Positions 26,081 through 34,806 of a DNA stretch of 64,000 nucleotides are shown piece by piece. Where the stretch lies: contig NZ_AOIQ01000006.1 of NCBI RefSeq assembly GCF_000337515.1, positions 130,265 to 194,264 on the forward strand, in the 5' to 3' direction. The translations under genes and the position numbers were made by a program. Within the stretch, counting starts at the first letter, position 1, and each line of letters begins with the position of its first letter. This stretch comes from Halovivax asiaticus JCM 14624. Lineage in GTDB: Archaea; Halobacteriota; Halobacteria; Halobacteriales; Natrialbaceae. Under the pieces are notes generated by a model. That model saw only the letters and a program-made list of their open reading frames with translations. It was not told the origin of the DNA and ran no database searches.

Positions 26081-26094
26081 ACCGGTCGACCGGT
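26081..26094. terminator. 14-bp palindrome at the end of the zinc-ribbon gene
   Basis: ACCGGTCGACCGGT is a perfect palindrome whose last base is the first base of the zinc-ribbon stop (minus strand). It probably serves as a transcript end or a binding site; nothing further can be said. Confidence 0.3.
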
Positions 26095-26264
26095 CACTGA
26101 TCGTAGAAACGGGCCATCGCGTCGCGCCACGATTCCTGTTCGAGCCACTCTGCCTCGTGCTCGACCGGCACGTCGGCGTACCCACACCGCTTGCATGCCA
26201 CCGTCGACGCCTCGGCGAGCGAAAGCCGCTCCAGCGGCGACTGACACCGGGGACAGTCGTCCAT
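26094..26264 (-). CDS. Small zinc-ribbon protein
   Basis: The 56-residue protein has two Cys-x-x-Cys knuckles, CPRC near residues 4-7 and CKRC near 27-30, followed by a helical acidic tail (HEAEWLEQESWRDAMARFYD). This is a typical short haloarchaeal zinc ribbon, related to TFIIB-type ribbons, of unknown partner. ATG 26264 (MDDCPRC) is preferred to the slightly longer MIWLNMDD start. An AT-rich divergent promoter region separates it from the gene at 26400. Confidence 0.75.
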   Translation of the reverse strand: MDDCPRCQSPLERLSLAEASTVACKRCGYADVPVEHEAEWLEQESWRDAMARFYDQ

Positions 26265-26399
26265 ATTTAACCATATCACTCAATGATCTTAATTCTATTT
26301 GATTTCTCGCCCGGTGAGCCCACCAAGCGACAGTTCACCCACTGTATTACCACTGTGCATTTACTAACCTATTTGTATGCGGAGTGTGTATTGGGGTGT

Positions 26400-26801
26400 A
26401 TGAGCGCAACGACGCAAGCCGATGTCAGTACGACCATCGACGGCTGTCGACCGGTGGACGTCACACCAATCGTCCTCGACGACGAAACGCTCGATTCGAC
26501 TGTACCATCCTATTTGAGCGAGCTGAAGCGGACTCTCTCGGGGGAAGGACTTCAGCCCGCACAGCTTCGGATTTCGGCCAGATTCGACGATGACTGCTCG
26601 TTCACCACACAGGACGAACTCGACCGGATCCGCGAGTACGTTCGTGCAGCCTCGTTCCTCGGGGCGGGAACCGTAACCGTTCGCGTCGAAGCCGTGGCAG
26701 ACGCCTCACGCGTCCAACCCGGCCTCGAAGCCTGTGCCGAACGTGCGAGGCGGGAGGGGCTCCAATTCTCGGTCGAGGGACCGACGGCGCTCTCGGTGTA
26801 A
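26400..26801 (+). CDS. Conserved haloarchaeal protein, TIM-barrel-like fragment
   Basis: The 133-residue protein has strand-helix units (RISARFDDDCSF, then DELDRIREYVRAASFLGAGT, VTVRVEAVADASRVQPGLEA, CAERARREGLQFSVEGP) that read like three consecutive units of a sugar-phosphate isomerase/epimerase TIM barrel, but the protein is far too short for a full barrel and no metal-binding residues are evident. The frame is open further upstream, but ATG 26400 follows an AT-rich stretch and starts the acidic coding pattern. The METTL5-like gene follows 64 bases later, probably in one transcript. Function unknown. Confidence 0.65.
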   Translation: MSATTQADVSTTIDGCRPVDVTPIVLDDETLDSTVPSYLSELKRTLSGEGLQPAQLRISARFDDDCSFTTQDELDRIREYVRAASFLGAGTVTVRVEAVADASRVQPGLEACAERARREGLQFSVEGPTALSV

Positions 26802-26865
26802 TCGTGAGAACCGGACGACCGACAGAAACGAAACACAGAGGGAGTTCTATCACCGAGTGTCGACA

Positions 26866-27504
26866 ATGCCGTCTCGGCGCGATATCGCGAGAGCGCTCGA
26901 AACCGTCGCCGACTTCCGAGAGCCACGGGTCGGTCTAGAGCAATATCTAACGGCACCGGATCTCGCGGCTCACATCTGCCACTTCGCAGCCATGCGTGGA
27001 GATATGGACGAGGCGACCGTTGTGGATCTCGGCTGTGGCACCGGGATGCTCGCACTCGGGGCACGCTGCGTCGAAGCCGATTCGATCGTCGGACTGGACG
27101 TCGACCGGGGGGCCCTGGAAACTGCCGTACAGAACGAAGAGCGGCTGTTCGATCGACGGACGATACACTGGGTCGAAAGCGATGCCACGCTCCCACCCAC
27201 GTGTCCGAAACGGGCGACCATCGTCTCAAACCCGCCGTTCGGTGCCCAACACGGCAATCGCCACGCCGATCGTGCGTTCCTCGACGCCACTGCCAACCTC
27301 GCGAGCGTTTCCTACACGATCCACAACGCGGGCAGTCTCGACTTCGTCGAACAGTTCGCGAGCGACCACGGCGCCAGCGTGACTGATGCCTTCGAATCGA
27401 CGCTCCCGATCGACCACCGGTTCGACCATCACACCGACGCCCGATCGTCGATCGACGTGGAAGTATTCCGGATCGACTGGACCGGCCCCAGCGACGACAC
27501 CTGA
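26866..27504 (+). CDS. METTL5-like RNA/DNA adenine N6-methyltransferase
   Basis: The 212-residue class I methyltransferase has the SAM-binding motif VVDLGCGTGMLALGA (residues 52-66), the acidic loop VGLDVDRGAL and the amino-methyltransferase catalytic motif NPPFG (122-126), in the layout of archaeal METTL5 relatives. Human METTL5 makes m6A in 18S rRNA; the archaeal substrate is likely rRNA but is not shown. The N-terminal segment GLEQYLTAPDLAAHICHFA is also shared by that family. ATG 26866 (MPSRRDIARAL) begins the family homology. The gene at 27537 is convergent, 32 bases away. Confidence 0.87.
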   Translation: MPSRRDIARALETVADFREPRVGLEQYLTAPDLAAHICHFAAMRGDMDEATVVDLGCGTGMLALGARCVEADSIVGLDVDRGALETAVQNEERLFDRRTIHWVESDATLPPTCPKRATIVSNPPFGAQHGNRHADRAFLDATANLASVSYTIHNAGSLDFVEQFASDHGASVTDAFESTLPIDHRFDHHTDARSSIDVEVFRIDWTGPSDDT

Positions 27505-27536
27505 TTTGGGGTCGATCGATCCGCCGGTGACACTTC

Positions 27537-29240
27537 TCAACGATAGGTCTCGACAGCTGCGATAGCCGCCCGGGTTCCCTCGTGTTCGACGACGAGAGTA
27601 TCGTCTTCGCGAACGAGTTCGACTGGCCCCATCGACGCCGTCTCACCGGGTGACGGAACGGCCGTCGTCACGTTCAGCCCGGCATCACTCGTCGCGCGAA
27701 CCACGAACTCGCCGTCGACGGAGGCGATCGACAGCGAGGCCTCGTCGACGACGACGGACGAGCGTTGCGGACCGGACTCGAACGCCATCGTCCGGTCGTG
27801 CGACGGCGCGTCGAGCCAGACCTGGTACGTCGAGCCGTTGCCCACGACGTCCCACCCGGTCCGCTCGACACTGACCGTCTCACGCCAGCCGGGACCGCCG
27901 AGTTCGACGGTCGCCGTCCCGGAGTACGCCAGCTGGTCGGCACTGACGGGATTCGTCCAGAGTGAGCGTTCGGTAGACCAGACGATGACGCCGCTCGCGG
28001 AGACCGTTTCGTTGGACCCGTATGCGTCGAACGGGACGACCGAGACCAGTTCGTTCTGAACCGACTCGTCGTACGTCACGCCGTATTCCTCGATGGAAAG
28101 CGCTGCACGGTCGTCGGCTGGTGCGACCGAGACAGCGTTGAGTGCGAGGGCGGGGCCGCTGATCAGTGCGAGGAGCAGAACGACCGTCGTTACCGCGGTC
28201 GCGCGGCGAGACCGATTCGTCACCGCCCCAAGGTGGGGTGCCTGCACGACGGCCCGACGGAGCCGGCCACCCGCAAGCGGGGTGGATCGATCGACTGGAA
28301 CGATTGGCCGATCGGAGGCGGTCACGGCCAGCGTTACGAGCACGGAGAGCGCGAGGACGACCACGACACCGGGCCCACGAAAGAGAACATAGCTCCCCTC
28401 CGATCCATACCAGTAAATCGCCCACAACGATTTCGAGAACCCGAACAGGACGACGGCGATCCAGAAGCGACGCGGATCGGGACGCGTCCCCCGCCGTGAG
28501 ACGATCGCGAGTGCCAGGACCAGCCCGAGGAAAAAGCCGAGCGCGTGGGCCTGAATCGCGATCGAGGCCCACGACGGTGGCGCTGGCGGCTGTGCCTGGA
28601 CCGACGCCTCGACGATCGGCGACTGAACGGCCCGGACGATCGTCAACACGAGCCCGTGAACCCCGAGGCTCGCAACGATCGTCGCGATCGGGTACGAGAC
28701 CATCGCGAACCCGGCGAAGGCGTAGACGACACCGGAAAATCCGATCACCGGTCCGACGGCGAACAGACTCGTCGCGAGCGCCACGCCACAGACCACAGCC
28801 GGAAAGACGAAAAACGCCCGAAATCGGGGATCAGATCGAAGCGAGCTGGAGTCGGCTGCATCGGCATCCGGATAGTGACCCCAGGCGTACTCGGCGATCG
28901 GTGCAAGGACGAGCGCACCCGTCAGGTTACCGAGCAGGTGATCGAAACTCGCGTGTGCGAAAGGCGCCGTCAACATCCCGAGTGGATACTGATACGACCA
29001 CGCGCGATAGGGGATCACGACCGGATCCCGGATTGCACTCGACCCATCCTGGACGAACAGGTAGACGAAGAGAACGAACGAGATGACGACGAGCGTCCCC
29101 CATGGGACCCCCAGATACAGCCGAGAGCGAAGGTGTGTCAGCCAGTCACCATTCGCAGCGCCAAGGCGGCTGACAGTGTAAACGGAGAGTGCAGCCAGGA
29201 GACAGACGGCGACAGCGAGTAGTACGGAGGCCCATGGCAT
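27537..29240 (-). CDS. Rhomboid-type intramembrane serine protease with extracytoplasmic C-terminal domain
   Basis: The 567-residue membrane protein has a rhomboid core: HLLGN (His101 to Asn105), catalytic Ser169 in [10 protein letters not shown] and His232 in [12 protein letters not shown], the expected Ser-His dyad. About three more helices follow the core, then from about residue 380 a soluble beta-rich domain of ~190 residues ([20 protein letters not shown] through [20 protein letters not shown]) that the topology places outside the cell. The extra domain is unusual for bacterial rhomboids. ATG 29240 ([10 protein letters not shown]) precedes the first helix and overlaps nothing; the longer frame is not acidic. 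Substrate unknown. Confidence 0.85.
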   Translation of the reverse strand: MPWASVLLAVAVCLLAALSVYTVSRLGAANGDWLTHLRSRLYLGVPWGTLVVISFVLFVYLFVQDGSSAIRDPVVIPYRAWSYQYPLGMLTAPFAHASFDHLLGNLTGALVLAPIAEYAWGHYPDADAADSSSLRSDPRFRAFFVFPAVVCGVALATSLFAVGPVIGFSGVVYAFAGFAMVSYPIATIVASLGVHGLVLTIVRAVQSPIVEASVQAQPPAPPSWASIAIQAHALGFFLGLVLALAIVSRRGTRPDPRRFWIAVVLFGFSKSLWAIYWYGSEGSYVLFRGPGVVVVLALSVLVTLAVTASDRPIVPVDRSTPLAGGRLRRAVVQAPHLGAVTNRSRRATAVTTVVLLLALISGPALALNAVSVAPADDRAALSIEEYGVTYDESVQNELVSVVPFDAYGSNETVSASGVIVWSTERSLWTNPVSADQLAYSGTATVELGGPGWRETVSVERTGWDVVGNGSTYQVWLDAPSHDRTMAFESGPQRSSVVVDEASLSIASVDGEFVVRATSDAGLNVTTAVPSPGETASMGPVELVREDDTLVVEHEGTRAAIAAVETYR

Positions 29241-29365
29241 ACGCCGACGATGTTTCCCGACTGGCAAAGCGGTTTCCTCTCGTCGTCGACACCGGTCGAG
29301 AGATCCACACGTCTCGACCGACGCCCTTCGAAAGGTACAAACAGCTAACTCACCCACTGGGAGGT

Positions 29366-29650
29366 ATGGAACTGCGGGTCACCGAGCGAACGGACGAAGA
29401 ACTCTCTATCGAGATCGCCGGCGAGGACCACACCTTCATGAACGTCCTGAAGGGCAGTCTCCTCGAACACGAGCACATCAACGCGGCGACCTACGACATC
29501 AATCCGGAGCAATCCGGTGGGCAGACCGATCCGATCTTGACGCTCAAAACCGACGGGTCGATCGAACCGATCGACGCGCTCGAAGAGGCTGCGGGCGACA
29601 TCAGAACGAAGGCGGCCGATTTCAAATCGGCGTTCGAAGCAGCAGCCTGA
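29366..29650 (+). CDS. rpoL: DNA-directed RNA polymerase subunit L
   Basis: The 94-residue RpoL (Rpb11-like) forms a heterodimer with RpoD in the assembly platform of archaeal RNA polymerase. The diagnostic stretch is [20 protein letters not shown], followed by [12 protein letters not shown] and a C-terminal helical tail. The frame is open upstream from 29189, but that part is the 5' end of the divergent rhomboid gene; ATG 29366 starts the family sequence. It is convergent with hisF, 35 bases away. Confidence 0.95.
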   Translation: MELRVTERTDEELSIEIAGEDHTFMNVLKGSLLEHEHINAATYDINPEQSGGQTDPILTLKTDGSIEPIDALEEAAGDIRTKAADFKSAFEAAA

Positions 29651-29685
29651 GAACGTCCCGGAACCAACGCGACGACCCGCCGTTT

Positions 29686-30501
29686 TTACAGCCGGATCGC
29701 GAGCCCGCGATCGGCGAGTGTTTCCTTCGTCTCCTGAATCGAGTACTCGTCGAAGTGAAAGATCGACGCGGCGAGTGCCGCGTCGGCGTCGGCGTCGGTG
29801 AACACGTCGTACATATCCCCCGGTTCCCCACATCCCGACGAGGCGATGACGGGCGTCGAGACGGCCTCGGTCACGGCGGACGTGAGCGCGAGATCGTAGC
29901 CATCTTTCGTTCCGTCCCGGTCGATCGAGTTGACGAAGAGTTCGCCAGCACCGCGGCGTTCGGCTTCGCGGGCCCACTCGACGACGTCGATACCGGTCCC
30001 CTCGCGACCGCCGCTTTTCGTACATTCGAACCAGCACGACTCGCCGTCCACGTCGACGTACTGCTCCCCCTCGTCGTCGAAGCGACGCCGCGCGTCGATA
30101 CTGATGACGATACACTGACTGCCGAACGCCCGGGCGCCGTCGTCGATGAGCTGGGGATTTTCGAGTGCGCCAGTCGTAATCGAGACCTTGTCGGCGCCGG
30201 CTCGGAGCGTCTCTGCGATGTCGTCGACGGTTCGGATCCCGCCGCCGACGGTCAGCGGGATGAACACCTCGTCCGCGACCGACTCGACGACGTCGAGCAT
30301 CGTTTCTCGCCCCTCCGCCGAGGCGGTGATATCGAGGAAGACGAACTCGTCGGCGCCCGCGTCGTTGTATGCGCGCGCCATCTCGACGGGGTCGCCGGTG
30401 TACTCCAGATCTTCGAAGTTGACACCGGTATAGACGGCGGCGTTCCCGTCATCGTCGAGGTCGACGTCGATACAGGGAATAATGCGTTTGGTGAGTCCCA
30501 T
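29686..30501 (-). CDS. hisF: Imidazole glycerol phosphate synthase cyclase subunit
   Basis: The 271-residue TIM barrel cyclises PRFAR with ammonia from HisH to imidazole glycerol phosphate and AICAR in histidine synthesis. The N-terminal KRIIPCIDVDLDDDG includes the catalytic aspartate (Asp12); GGGIRTVDD, SITTGALENP, VISIDARRRF (second catalytic aspartate) and the final SGCGEPGDM complete the phosphate-binding pattern. Length is normal. No other his gene is in the window, so the pathway genes are dispersed. Confidence 0.96.
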   Translation of the reverse strand: MGLTKRIIPCIDVDLDDDGNAAVYTGVNFEDLEYTGDPVEMARAYNDAGADEFVFLDITASAEGRETMLDVVESVADEVFIPLTVGGGIRTVDDIAETLRAGADKVSITTGALENPQLIDDGARAFGSQCIVISIDARRRFDDEGEQYVDVDGESCWFECTKSGGREGTGIDVVEWAREAERRGAGELFVNSIDRDGTKDGYDLALTSAVTEAVSTPVIASSGCGEPGDMYDVFTDADADAALAASIFHFDEYSIQETKETLADRGLAIRL

Positions 30502-30647
30502 ACAGCTTCTATCGAGAGTTGGAGGCGAAGGTAGTAAAGGGACCCGGAGTGATGGTGATCGACTGACCCAGCGATCGATGGTACTGAGCGGCGTGATTCG
30601 TATCCTGGAATACGAGTCTGGCGGTCGCTAGTCACACGAGGGGCCGA

Positions 30648-32003
30648 TCAGTCCCCACCTAGTCGGTCGCGAAACGCCGCGACGGCGTCGGGGAGCGCCG
30701 CCAGTTCCGCCCGGCAGCGTGCATACAGACGATATTCGTCGTCGAGTGATACGTGGACGTCGGGATCGTTGTCGGCGGCGTTCCTGACGCGCTCGTCAGC
30801 CCATTCGAGCGATTGCAGTGTTTCGGCGAGAACGAGCGTCCCGGGGGTCGGGCCGGAGATCGATTGACGGACGGTTTCGGCGGCTTCGAAGGCGGCCGAC
30901 CGTTCGGCCTCGATTGTCGAGACGGACGCGGGCCACGCGAACGATCCGTCTCGAATACGGTCTCGAAACGTCTGAAACGCTCGATACCGGACCTCGAAAA
31001 CGAGCGCGTGATAGAGCGCCGTTCCGAGGCGACCCGCTTCCGAGGCCGATTCGACGCCGTCTGCCGCGTCGATCACCCCACGCCCCACTCGCCACAGGGC
31101 AAGTTCGAGGACTCCCCCGTCGTCGAGGTCGTCGACACCGACGGCCGCGTACCAGCCCTCGTCTTCCTGCGGTGGGAAGTCGACCGTCGCGATCCGATCC
31201 AGCGATCGATCGATTGCCGTCGAGAAGGACGAGTCGAGAGACACTGCACCGGACTGGCTGGCCTCATATCGGTCGGCCAGGTGCGACCAGACCGATGCCG
31301 TCGCCGACGCACGTTCGATCTCGCCCGCAGCTTCTCCGAGATCGATGACGTTGTCGCTGGCGCTACCATCCCAATCGTCCAGGATTCGATCGGCTCGAAC
31401 GAGGTCGTCTTCGCGTTGTCGGGCGACGAGTGCCGCACGGAGTTTTCCAGACGACGTGTCCGGGCCGTGGTAGTCGATCGCGTCGAGTTGCGTTCGCACG
31501 GTCTCACTCGTGTCGGCACGTTCGGTACGGATATCGGCGACGAGCGACTCGTGGTCTCGATCGATCGCATCGAACGTGGTCCGGGCGTGCCGTGCGGCTT
31601 CGCGCGCGGCTGGCGAGTGACACAGGTGTCGATACCGGGTCGCCGCTCCCGACTTGCGACCGTCGACCGCATCTCCCCGATTCGACGCGATCGACTGGCG
31701 AACGACGCCGTTCGGAACGTCGGCAGCCGTGATCAGATCGGGGAGCGGGGCGAGTAGCTCGTCGATTCGATCGCGCGCGTCGTCGATCGATGTCTGGGAT
31801 GGGTCGATTGGGGATGGCCACTCGATGGGCGGTCGGTCGGCCGTCAACACGGCGTCCACGTCTCCCGCAGGCACCGATCCACCCGACGAATCCTCCGTCC
31901 ACGGCAACTCATCGAGACACCCGGCCAACGACCCAAGACTTGCTGCCGCGGTTCCGGCGAGAAACTCCCGGCGGCGCAGCAAACGCGCCCGGGTACCGGT
32001 CAT
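30648..32003 (-). CDS. Tat-exported lipoprotein, function unknown (451 aa)
   Basis: The N-terminus is a Tat signal with lipobox: RRREFLAGTAAASLGSLAGC, with Cys29 the likely lipidated residue. The mature part (~420 residues) is acidic and mostly helical, with ITAADVPNGVVRQSIASNRG, RYRHLCHSPAAREAARHART and a tail ALVFEVRYRAFQTFRDRIRD; no catalytic motif or known domain is recognised. The start overlaps the stop of the preceding smaller lipoprotein by 4 bases, so the two are one operon and probably one surface complex. Confidence 0.75.
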   Translation of the reverse strand: MTGTRARLLRRREFLAGTAAASLGSLAGCLDELPWTEDSSGGSVPAGDVDAVLTADRPPIEWPSPIDPSQTSIDDARDRIDELLAPLPDLITAADVPNGVVRQSIASNRGDAVDGRKSGAATRYRHLCHSPAAREAARHARTTFDAIDRDHESLVADIRTERADTSETVRTQLDAIDYHGPDTSSGKLRAALVARQREDDLVRADRILDDWDGSASDNVIDLGEAAGEIERASATASVWSHLADRYEASQSGAVSLDSSFSTAIDRSLDRIATVDFPPQEDEGWYAAVGVDDLDDGGVLELALWRVGRGVIDAADGVESASEAGRLGTALYHALVFEVRYRAFQTFRDRIRDGSFAWPASVSTIEAERSAAFEAAETVRQSISGPTPGTLVLAETLQSLEWADERVRNAADNDPDVHVSLDDEYRLYARCRAELAALPDAVAAFRDRLGGD

Positions 32004-32680
32004 CGATCACCACCTCCGTTCACGGACTGATTCTCGGAGGCGTCTGCATCAGGAGCCCCTCCCCGACAGACGGCGCTTTCGGAGCTGCCGCGACTCGACG
32101 GTTCGTCCTCGTACGGACGGGCAACCCGAATTGCGACCGCCTCCATCACGTCCTTGTCCGCCGTACAGCGAGTCGTCGGATCCTTCAGCCACCGGCAGTA
32201 GTGAGCACGAAACGAGTCGTCACGAGCCTCGACGCCCGTGACCTCCCGATAGTAGCAGTCGCCGATCGACTGCTGCTGGATCACGATCGATTCGGACGCG
32301 AAATCGGTCGCCGCCACGAACGACCGAAGCCCATCCGTTTCAGTTTCGATTCGGAGTTCGTCGACGGCAGCGTCGTCGAGGACGAACACCGTCGAGTTGA
32401 GCCACGCCGAGTCCGGGTCGTCCTCGTACGCATCGACCGCAGCCTCGTCGGGAAAGACGAACGGATCGTCGGTCTCGGCCCTGGCGAACCGAACTTCGTA
32501 CTCGTGCGTCGACGAATACTTTCCGCTCAGGTCGACACTGGAGCTGTGCGACGAGGAATCGTCGAGTCCGGCTTCCGGGGATCCCTGGATTTCGGTCCCG
32601 TAACAACCGGCCAGGCTCGCACCGAGGCACGCGCTCGCTGTCGCGAGTACTCCCCGACGTGTACAGTCTGTGGAGGGCAT
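32000..32680 (-). CDS. Tat-exported lipoprotein, function unknown (226 aa)
   Basis: The N-terminus TRRGVLATASACLGASLAGC is a Tat signal with lipobox, with Cys26 the probable lipid anchor. The mature protein has a beta-rich centre (YEVRFARAETDDPFVFPDEA, STVFVLDDAAVDELRIETET, SFVAATDFASESIVIQQQSI) and four later cysteines (near DCYYRE, HYCRWL, TRCTAD, AVCRGG) that could pair outside the cell. No family is recognised. It is the first gene of a two-gene operon with the larger lipoprotein at 30648. Confidence 0.72.
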   Translation of the reverse strand: MPSTDCTRRGVLATASACLGASLAGCYGTEIQGSPEAGLDDSSSHSSSVDLSGKYSSTHEYEVRFARAETDDPFVFPDEAAVDAYEDDPDSAWLNSTVFVLDDAAVDELRIETETDGLRSFVAATDFASESIVIQQQSIGDCYYREVTGVEARDDSFRAHYCRWLKDPTTRCTADKDVMEAVAIRVARPYEDEPSSRGSSESAVCRGGAPDADASENQSVNGGGDR

Positions 32681-32816
32681 CTGGTTTCAGTAGTTACCCG
32701 TCGGATAAATATGCATTGAACGACACGAGCAGGGAACGGTGAACCGTGCCCTCCCGCTGGGCTAGTCAACACCGGCTGTAGACGGGTTTAAGGGGCAGTC
32801 CCGGCTACAACTACGC

Positions 32817-32999
32817 ATGACGGACGAACCGGAAACCGCAGCCGCTGACGAGTCGGACGCGCCAGACAGTACGGAACCGAATACGCCGCGAGAGACGGCG
32901 CCAATGAGCGAATTCGGAACTGAAACGGTAACGATCGGTATCCTCGTGCTCGTGGTCGGACTCGCGATCAGTTTCGGCGTCCCGCTGTTCGCGCTGTAA
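32817..32999 (+). CDS. Small single-pass membrane protein (DUF7550-like)
   Basis: The 60-residue protein has an acidic N-terminal 35 residues and one C-terminal membrane helix (TVTIGILVLVVGLAISFGVP). It resembles a family of tiny haloarchaeal membrane proteins I recall as DUF7550. It ends 7 bases before the stop of the convergent ribbon-helix-helix gene. Function unknown; reality rests on codon bias and the clear helix. Confidence 0.65.
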   Translation: MTDEPETAAADESDAPDSTEPNTPRETAPMSEFGTETVTIGILVLVVGLAISFGVPLFAL

Positions 33000-33006
33000 A
33001 ACGGAG

Positions 33007-33219
33007 TCAGAAGACGTATTCGTCGTCGTGTCCCATCATTCCGTCGTCTTCGAATCCCGGTTCCTCTTCGTCCTGTGGGCCGCTCGTCTTGTACGCCTTG
33101 ATCCCAGTCGAAAGCAGATCTTCGACCGCTTCCTCCCGGTTGACGAACTCGCCGCGTTCGACCATCTGGGCGATCTGCATCTCGAGATGTTCCGGAATCG
33201 TGAGCTCGACTTTCGGCAT
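33007..33219 (-). CDS. Ribbon-helix-helix regulator (CopG-like, DUF7120-like)
   Basis: The 70-residue protein opens with the RHH strand PKVELTIPEHLEMQIAQMV, then REEAVEDLLSTGIKAYK, the usual strand-helix-helix spacing for a dimeric DNA-binding protein. The C-terminal 20 residues are acidic and end DDEYVF. A TATA box 28 bases above the start suggests a leaderless mRNA. Its targets are unknown; the convergent membrane gene at 32817 and the protein at 33500 are neighbours. Confidence 0.8.
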   Translation of the reverse strand: MPKVELTIPEHLEMQIAQMVERGEFVNREEAVEDLLSTGIKAYKTSGPQDEEEPGFEDDGMMGHDDEYVF

Positions 33220-33242
33220 CTGATTCGGGTTTCGGTGGAGGG

Positions 33243-33250
33243 GTATTTAA
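33243..33250 (-). promoter_or_regulatory. TATA box (TTAAATAC) of the ribbon-helix-helix gene
   Basis: TTAAATAC on the minus strand lies 24-31 bases above ATG 33219, as for a leaderless archaeal promoter. Confidence 0.55.
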
Positions 33251-33499
33251 GCCTGACGGGGATCCAACCGTGCTGTGAACGACCGCCAGCGTGGCGACTG
33301 ACCTCGGGTAGTACCGTCCGTCGCAATCGTCTCGGTCGTCGGCTACAGACGGACGCTCGGACGCCACAAGAGTCCCGGACGAATCAATTCTGCCGTTCTC
33401 GATCGACGTGCCAGCGGCCACTGTGATCGACCCCTCGAACGACGCGGAACGGAAGGACACGGAACGGGATCAGCGTGCAGGATCGAACCTGTCCGAAGC

Positions 33500-33796
33500 T
33501 TACGAACTGCCCATCATCGAGTCTAACGTCTCTTTGAGCGAACGTCCAGGCGACGTGAGCATCGAGAGTGTCTGTTCCATCTGGTGCTGCTTGAAATAGC
33601 TCGCGAACGCCAGGATGGTCGGCGGCCAGAGGCCGACGAACAATCCGCGTTGTTTGTCCCCCTTGAGGAAGAAGTAGTACCACGACAGGCCCACCGACGC
33701 CGCTGCGGCCATCACGGCCGGACCCATCGATGTGTCGCCTACCCCGCCTGCGGGCTTTTCGGTCGACTGGTCAGGCATCAATTGTTTCGTTGCCAT
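33500..33796 (-). CDS. Small two-helix membrane protein, function unknown
   Basis: The 98-residue protein has two hydrophobic segments (PAVMAAAASVGLSWYYFFLK near residues 26-45 and GLFVGLWPPTILAFASYF near 50-67) and a short amphipathic tail (EQTLSMLTSPGRSLKETLDS). I know similar short haloarchaeal membrane proteins but no function. ATG 33796 (MATKQLMPDQ) is preferred because the open frame above it is basic and lacks coding bias. Confidence 0.68.
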   Translation of the reverse strand: MATKQLMPDQSTEKPAGGVGDTSMGPAVMAAAASVGLSWYYFFLKGDKQRGLFVGLWPPTILAFASYFKQHQMEQTLSMLTSPGRSLKETLDSMMGSS

Positions 33797-34183
33797 GCGT
33801 TTCGGCCGGACGGCGACGCGGCACTTGGTTATCCCCAACGTATCGATTCGACTCCGCGGAACGCTCCGTTTTTCCGACCGTTTCATCCCGTTTCACGCGG
33901 CCCACAAATCGGTGTGCGGGAAGGGGACAATGGGTCATTGAAGCTGTCGATTCGGGTCACACCGGTGCCAGCGAGTGGTGAAATGAAAGGGAAATCGTAA
34001 TTTGCCGACCGTCCTCAGCAGACGGCGACCGAACGAGCCCCACCTCCCCGTCTCGCGCCGGCATCACGCCTCCTCAGTCGACGATCTCCACGCCAATTCA
34101 CGTTTCGTGGCGCTCAGTATCCGTTCGCTCCCCACCGGGTGGGAAACCACCAGACATACGTCCGTACCGCCCGTCCGACCGGT
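33797..34183. other. 387-bp intergenic region between divergent genes
   Basis: No acidic, GC3-biased frame is present. It must hold the promoters of the gene at 33500 (minus) and the molybdenum oxidoreductase at 34184 (plus). A T-rich block, CCGTTTTTCCGACCG, lies near 33867-33881. I see no stable RNA or repeat. Confidence 0.4.
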
Positions 34184-34774
34184 ATGGAAGACGTCACGGA
34201 CCTCCACCGTGAGTTCGACGGGGACCGATTACCACCCGGACAACGGAAAACGACCGCCTTTCCGGTCCTCTCGAAGGGAGAGACGCCAGCCGTCTCGCGC
34301 GAGGAATGGTCGCTGTCGATTTCGGGTGCCGTAGACGACCCACAGACGCTCTCCTGGGAGGAGTTCCAAGAGCTTCCGACGGCCACCCAGCGTCAGGACT
34401 TTCACTGCGTCACGGGGTGGAGCAAGTTCGACTGTACGTTCACCGGCATTTCGTTTCCCACGCTCGCCGAGTACGCCGGCGTGACCGACGACGCCGTCCA
34501 CGTCCTGTTCTCGGCGAGTGATGGCTACACAACCGACCTACCACTCGAAACGTGCATGCGCGAAGAAGTACTGCTCACATGGGAGTTCGACGGTGAGCCC
34601 CTCCCGCCGGATCACGGGGGCCCAGTCCGCGTCGTCACCCCACATCGCTACGCGTACAAGGGAGCGAAATGGGTGGACGGTATCGAGTTCCTGACCGAGC
34701 CGGCGCTGGGATTCTGGGAGAAACGTGGTTACTCCGAGACAGCAAATCCGTGGAACGAGGAGCGATATAGTTAG
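34184..34774 (+). CDS. Molybdopterin-dependent oxidoreductase, sulfite-oxidase/MsrP fold
   Basis: The 196-residue protein is a minimal sulfite-oxidase-type molybdenum domain. The Mo-ligand cysteine is Cys75 in QDFHCVTGWSKFDC, followed by FTGISFPTLAEYAG, LPLETCMREEVLLTWEFDGE and the cofactor-binding HGGPVRVVTPHRYAYKGAKW. No signal peptide is visible, so it is probably cytoplasmic, unlike bacterial MsrP. The natural substrate is unknown. It precedes menF by 32 bases on the same strand, so it may be cotranscribed with the menaquinone genes. ATG 34184 starts the acidic sequence MEDVTDLHRE. Confidence 0.88.
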   Translation: MEDVTDLHREFDGDRLPPGQRKTTAFPVLSKGETPAVSREEWSLSISGAVDDPQTLSWEEFQELPTATQRQDFHCVTGWSKFDCTFTGISFPTLAEYAGVTDDAVHVLFSASDGYTTDLPLETCMREEVLLTWEFDGEPLPPDHGGPVRVVTPHRYAYKGAKWVDGIEFLTEPALGFWEKRGYSETANPWNEERYS

Positions 34775-34806
34775 GCTGAAGGGCGTGCCCGCCCGAATCT
34801 GGCCCA

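Noticed and set aside
33478-33491. tRNA-like T-arm: minus strand reads CAGGTTCGATCCTG
   Set aside because: The loop is one base short of a normal T-loop and no acceptor or anticodon arm pairs around it; it also abuts the end of a coding region.
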